A stretch of 7,780 nucleotides of DNA from Burkholderiaceae bacterium (GTDB taxonomy: Bacteria > Pseudomonadota > Gammaproteobacteria > Burkholderiales > Burkholderiaceae_D), in NCBI GenBank assembly GCA_019752915.1, contig JAIELO010000284.1, positions 1-7,780 of the forward strand, written 5' to 3'. Under the pieces are notes generated by a model that saw only the letters and a list, made by a program, of their open reading frames with translations, was not told the origin of the DNA and did not search any database. How positions within the stretch are numbered: the stretch's first letter is position 1; each line of letters starts with the position of its first letter. The translations under genes and the position numbers were made by a program. Below are positions 6,154 to 7,780 of the stretch, piece by piece.

Positions 6154-6456
6154 ATGATCAAGCACATCGTGATGTGGAAGCTCAAGGAGCACGCCGAGGG
6201 CGCCGACCGCGCCACCAATGCCGCCAGAATGAAAACCATGCTGGACGCCTGCGCCGGTCTGGTGCCCGGCATACTCAAGCTGGAAGCCGTGCTCGCCCAG
6301 CCCGGTCTGGAAGCGACTTACGATGTCTTGCTGTATTCGGAGTTTGCTGACCGCGCCGCGCTGGACGCCTACCAGCAGCATCCCGATCACGTCGCGCTGA
6401 AGCCCTTCTTTGGCGCGGTGCGCGAGGCGCGCCAGTGCATGGATTACGAAGTCTGA
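6154..6456 (+). CDS. Dabb (stress-responsive alpha/beta-barrel) domain protein
   Basis: This small cytoplasmic protein of 100 residues matches the single-domain Dabb family, a dimeric ferredoxin-like alpha/beta barrel. Typical features are the first strand MIKHIVMWKLK (1-11) with H4, a long helix over about 18-36, a central strand in TYDVLLYSEF (about 50-59), and the block ALDAYQQHPDHVALKPFF (about 63-80). The biochemical role of most bacterial members is unknown; some relatives are enzymes such as olivetolic acid cyclase, and others are stress-induced proteins. AGGAA (6144-6148) lies 5 bases before the ATG, a good start. The MDR oxidoreductase begins 6 bases after its stop, so the two are very likely co-transcribed. 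A role in acyl-CoA or ketone metabolism is only suggested by the neighbours. Confidence 0.88.
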   Translation: MIKHIVMWKLKEHAEGADRATNAARMKTMLDACAGLVPGILKLEAVLAQPGLEATYDVLLYSEFADRAALDAYQQHPDHVALKPFFGAVREARQCMDYEV

Positions 6457-6462
6457 GCGTCT

Positions 6463-7515
6463 ATGTCCATTTCTCACTCTCACGTTTTACCTGTGCTCGA
6501 TAGCAGCGCGCCGGAAATCCCCCGCAGCTATCAGCGTATTGTGCTCGCCAGCCGGCCGCGCGGCCCGGTGGTGCCCGAAAACTTCCGTATCGAAATTGTT
6601 GACGTGCCAGCACTGGCCGACGGTGAAGTGCTGGTACGCAATCATTATCTGTCGCTGGACCCGTATATGCGTGGGCGCATGAGTGCAGCCAAAAGCTATG
6701 CCGCGTCGCAGGAGCTAGATCGCACCATGATCGGCAACACGGTCGGACAGGTGCTCGCCAGCCGGCACGGCGACTTTGCCGTCGGTGACCATGTCGGTGG
6801 CTTACTCGGCTGGGCCGAGATGGGCGTGGCCAGCGGCGCCGCACTGCGCAAGCTCGACGTGACACAGGTGCCGCTGCCGGTATTTCTGGGCGCAGTGGGC
6901 ATGCCCGGCATGGCAGCATGGTATGGCCTGACCCAGATTATCCAGCCGAAAGCGGGTGAAACCATCGTCGTCTCGGCTGCCAGTGGCGCCGTCGGCAGCG
7001 TGGTCGGCCAGCTAGCGAAGTTGCGCGGCTGTCGCGTGGTCGGTATTGCCGGTGGTGCGGCGAAATGTGCCCATGTGAGGGAAGTACTGGGTTTTGATGC
7101 CTGCGTCGATTACAAAGCCGGCAATCTGGAAGCCGATCTGGCGGCGGCCACTCCCGACGGCGTCGATGGCATCTTCGAAAACGTGGGCGGCGCCACGCTC
7201 GAAGCAGCGCTGGCGCGCACCAATGCCTTCGCCCGCATCGCCCTGTGCGGCCTGATCGGCGGTTTCAACGGACAGGAAATGCCGATTAAAAATTCCCGCA
7301 TCCTGCTCATCAAGCGGCTCAGTTTGCGTGGCTTCATCGTCACCGAGCACATGGAACTGTGGCCGCAAGGGCTGCAGGAGCTTCAAGCACTGGTTGCAGC
7401 GGGAAAATTAAAATATCATCAAACCATCGCGCAGGGACTGGCAGCTGCCCCGCAAGCGTTCATGGGACTGCTGCAAGGGCAGAATCTGGGCAAACAACTG
7501 GTGAAATTGAACTGA
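6463..7515 (+). CDS. Zinc-independent MDR-family NADP-dependent oxidoreductase (CurA / prostaglandin-reductase-like)
   Basis: This cytoplasmic 350-residue enzyme of the medium-chain dehydrogenase/reductase superfamily probably reduces the C=C bond of alpha,beta-unsaturated ketones or aldehydes with NADPH. It lacks the zinc-ligand pattern of alcohol dehydrogenases. An N-terminal GroES-like domain includes the family block NHYLSLDPYMRGRM (60-73). WYGLTQI (153-159) leads into the nucleotide-binding domain with AASGAVGSVVGQLAK (172-186). The segment FENVGGATLEAAL (238-250) is also typical. CurA-like proteins usually start close to the IVLASRP motif; here that motif is at 26-32, so there is an extra stretch of about 20 residues. 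The ATG at 6463 has no clear ribosome binding site and lies 6 bases after the Dabb stop, suggesting translational coupling. The stop TGA overlaps the next gene's ATG by one base. Confidence 0.92.
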   Translation: MSISHSHVLPVLDSSAPEIPRSYQRIVLASRPRGPVVPENFRIEIVDVPALADGEVLVRNHYLSLDPYMRGRMSAAKSYAASQELDRTMIGNTVGQVLASRHGDFAVGDHVGGLLGWAEMGVASGAALRKLDVTQVPLPVFLGAVGMPGMAAWYGLTQIIQPKAGETIVVSAASGAVGSVVGQLAKLRGCRVVGIAGGAAKCAHVREVLGFDACVDYKAGNLEADLAAATPDGVDGIFENVGGATLEAALARTNAFARIALCGLIGGFNGQEMPIKNSRILLIKRLSLRGFIVTEHMELWPQGLQELQALVAAGKLKYHQTIAQGLAAAPQAFMGLLQGQNLGKQLVKLN

Positions 7516-7780
7516 TGAGCAAACCAACGAGCACAGTGCGGATCGGCGACTGGGACAGTCAGAGGGATGCCGCGCGCCCGATCCGTCTAACGGTCTTTGT
7601 CGAAGAACAGAAAGTGCCAGCCGAACTCGAAATGGACCACATGGACGCCGTGTGCGTGCACGCGGTGGCCTACGACGCTGCGGGCAACGCGGTTGGCACC
7701 GGCCGACTGCTGCCTGACGGCCACATTGGCCGCATGGCCGTGCTCGCAACGGCGCGTGGCAGCGGCGTCGGTGGCCAGTT
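7515..7780 (+). CDS. GNAT-family N-acetyltransferase, N-terminal part, cut by the window edge
   Basis: The frame from ATG 7515 runs open to the end of the window: 88 codons plus two bases, so the C-terminus is missing. The block IRLTVFVEEQKVPAELEMD (about 23-41), then HAVAYD, VGTGRLLPDGHIGRMAV (about 60-76) and the start of an acetyl-CoA-binding loop, ARGSGVGGQ (about 80-88), match the ElaA/YjcF-like GNAT group. In that loop R-G-x-G-V-G holds the CoA pyrophosphate. The acceptor substrate is unknown. ATG overlaps the oxidoreductase stop as TGATG and there is no strong ribosome binding site, so translation is probably coupled to the upstream gene. Confidence 0.88.
   Translation, partial: MSKPTSTVRIGDWDSQRDAARPIRLTVFVEEQKVPAELEMDHMDAVCVHAVAYDAAGNAVGTGRLLPDGHIGRMAVLATARGSGVGGQ

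Noticed and set aside
5313..6278. Minus-strand open frame (321 codons) opposite the thiolase and Dabb genes
   Set aside because: It spans two well-supported plus-strand genes, shows no domain, and has the His/Arg-rich composition typical of antisense frames.

Overview
The window looks like chromosomal DNA of a betaproteobacterium, most plausibly from the Oxalobacteraceae/Burkholderiales. By eye it is moderately GC-rich with a strong G/C third-position bias. It also carries a PEP-CTERM surface/exopolysaccharide-associated protein, an MHS-type transporter with a large periplasmic loop, and acyl-CoA beta-oxidation genes of betaproteobacterial style. This assignment is inference from gene content, not from a database search.

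Layout. A bifunctional enoyl-CoA hydratase/3-hydroxyacyl-CoA dehydrogenase (34-2121, +) is followed by a 165-base gap. That gap holds an unusually dense control region: an 8-bp dyad, an extended -10 promoter overlapping a sigma54-like -24/-12 element, and a leader that can base-pair with its own ribosome binding site. The region drives a small secreted PEP-CTERM protein (2287-2928, +). This gene converges on an MHS-family transporter (2941-4659, -) with only 12 bases between stop codons. The two stop codons lie in opposite arms of one small hairpin, and the Rho-independent terminator of the PEP-CTERM gene lies inside the transporter's last codons. A 209-base divergent intergenic region with a perfect 7+1+7 palindrome separates the transporter from a thiolase (4869-6047, +). 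Then come a small Dabb-domain protein (6154-6456, +), a zinc-independent MDR oxidoreductase (6463-7515, +) and the start of a GNAT acetyltransferase (7515 to the window edge, +). The last three are tightly packed and probably co-transcribed.

How they fit together. The hydratase/dehydrogenase and the thiolase supply the last three steps of acyl-CoA beta-oxidation (hydration, oxidation, thiolysis). They are separated by the PEP-CTERM/transporter pair, which has no obvious part in that pathway and may be an insertion into a catabolic locus. The transporter is divergent from the thiolase and could import an organic acid, but its substrate cannot be read from the sequence. No RNA genes, CRISPR arrays, insertion sequences or phage genes were seen. 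No clearly new multi-gene system is evident; the most original signals are regulatory, around the PEP-CTERM gene.
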